The notes below the pieces were generated by a model, which made no database searches, was not told the DNA's origin, and saw only the letters and a list, made by a program, of their open reading frames with translations. Shown piece after piece: positions 5,125 to 5,789 of a stretch of DNA of 5,789 nucleotides. Positions within the stretch are counted from its first letter, which is position 1. The number at the start of each line of letters is the position of its first letter. A program made the position numbers and the translations under genes. Source of the DNA: Candidatus Woesearchaeota archaeon (lineage in GTDB: Archaea > Nanobdellota > Nanobdellia > Woesearchaeales > UBA12501). Where the stretch lies: assembly GCA_016203375.1 (NCBI GenBank), contig JACQMX010000038.1, positions 1 through 5,789 on the forward strand, read 5' to 3'.

Positions 5125-5789
5125 AGATGGAAAGCGCACCAGAGCTTCAAGAAAGAAAAAATATTGAACGCCAAACAGCGGTGAAGGTTTGGGTACAACA
5201 GATAACTAAAGGACAGTATGTGGCAACATCTGGCTGGGAACCGAATTATGTTCTTTTCAGGGATAGGAAAATAACACGCGCGAACATCATGGGCGTTGTG
5301 GTACAGAAATCAAATAGCAACGTACTCAATTATGATTATATCATCATCGATGATGGAAGCGATAAGGTCATGGTACGCGTGTTTGAAGATAGACAACTTC
5401 TCCTAGATATGCGTGTAGGAGAACTCGTCAATATCGTCGGCAAGCCACGCGAATACGCGAATGAGATTTACCTCGTGCCAGAGATCATCAGAAAGATTGA
5501 CAATCCCTTATGGCTAGAGGTTCGAAAAAGAGAATTAGAACGCATGCCCACACCTATTGAGAATGGAGTGAAGGAAGTTCTTGCAGAGGAAACGCCAAAT
5601 GAAGAGGAAGACGTTGATGATGTTATCACGCCTGGCGATAAATTTTTAGAGGTCATTCGTAAACTTGATCATGGGGAAGGGGTAGATGTTGAAGAGCTTC
5701 TAGCAAATACGCATGAAGAACATGCCGAAAAATTGTTGCAAAATATGCTTCTCCGTGGTGATATTTTTGAAATTAAGCCAGGAAGGATA
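5121..5789 (+). CDS. RPA-like OB-fold protein with C-terminal winged helix, 3' end cut by the window
   Basis: The frame is open from the ATG at 5121 to the last base (223 codons) with no stop, and resembles archaeal RPA32-like/OB-fold ssDNA-binding proteins. A basic, polar N-terminus (1-30) is followed by one OB fold at about 52-127: ITRANIMGVVVQK, DYIIIDDGSDKVMVRVFED, VGELVNIVGKPREY and EIYLVPEIIRKI. A short helix (WLEVRKRELERM) and an acidic linker (about 155-168) lead to a winged-helix-like tail (172-223) that reads LLRGDIFEIKPGRI. This closely resembles the MCM tail, suggesting only a few residues are missing. The ATG overlaps the mcm stop as ATGA; a second ATG at 5127 is an alternative start. 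No strong ribosome site is present, which fits coupling to mcm. The likely role is binding ssDNA exposed by the helicase. The OB-fold call is firm; the RPA role is inference. Confidence 0.8.
   Translation, partial: MKMESAPELQERKNIERQTAVKVWVQQITKGQYVATSGWEPNYVLFRDRKITRANIMGVVVQKSNSNVLNYDYIIIDDGSDKVMVRVFEDRQLLLDMRVGELVNIVGKPREYANEIYLVPEIIRKIDNPLWLEVRKRELERMPTPIENGVKEVLAEETPNEEEDVDDVITPGDKFLEVIRKLDHGEGVDVEELLANTHEEHAEKLLQNMLLRGDIFEIKPGRI

Noticed and set aside
1..5789. tRNA, rRNA, CRISPR array, insertion sequence or attachment site
   Set aside because: No repeat-spacer pattern, cloverleaf, transposase gene or terminal inverted repeats could be seen; non-coding gaps are all under about 165 bases and hold promoter- or terminator-like sequence.

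Overview
The window is archaeal chromosome. It encodes a TATA-binding protein (TBP), an archaeal-type single-subunit MCM helicase and an RPA-like OB-fold protein. Start regions are archaeal in style: AT-rich TATA-like boxes about 26 bases before start codons that lack a Shine-Dalgarno site (leaderless genes), and one GGTGATC ribosome site before mcm. The DUF4346 and YprB-like exonuclease genes are families often seen in DPANN archaea and euryarchaea. A DPANN lineage such as Woesearchaeota is my best guess, but the sequence alone does not settle it. There is no mobile element, CRISPR array, tRNA or rRNA.

Layout. (1) 1-1957, plus strand: the 3' part of a YprB-like DEDD exonuclease, a DUF4346 protein and an OGG1-type 8-oxoguanine DNA glycosylase/lyase. 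The last two are 11 bases apart and probably co-transcribed. (2) 1962-2309, minus strand: a small DUF192 protein converging on the glycosylase gene with only 4 bases between the stop codons. (3) 2310-2470: a divergent promoter region with an unusual crowd of TATA-like boxes. (4) 2471-3010, plus strand: tbp. (5) 3011-3105: a T-rich terminator-like stretch and the mcm leader, which holds a possible 21-codon upstream ORF. (6) 3106-5124, plus strand: mcm, complete and without an intein. (7) 5121-5789, plus strand: an RPA-like gene whose start overlaps the mcm stop (ATGA). It runs off the window end, probably only a few codons short.

How they fit together. The theme is DNA information processing: exonuclease, base-excision repair, basal transcription, the replicative helicase and a probable single-stranded-DNA-binding partner. 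The most interesting signal is that MCM and the RPA-like protein end in similar winged-helix-like tails, both with a GDIFE motif, and are translationally coupled. This suggests a helicase/ssDNA-binding module with a shared docking surface. Other points worth checking are the TATA cluster before the TBP gene (possible autoregulation), altered opposite-base residues in the glycosylase, and a compact C-x-C zinc knuckle in MCM. I did not find a clearly new defence or mobile system.
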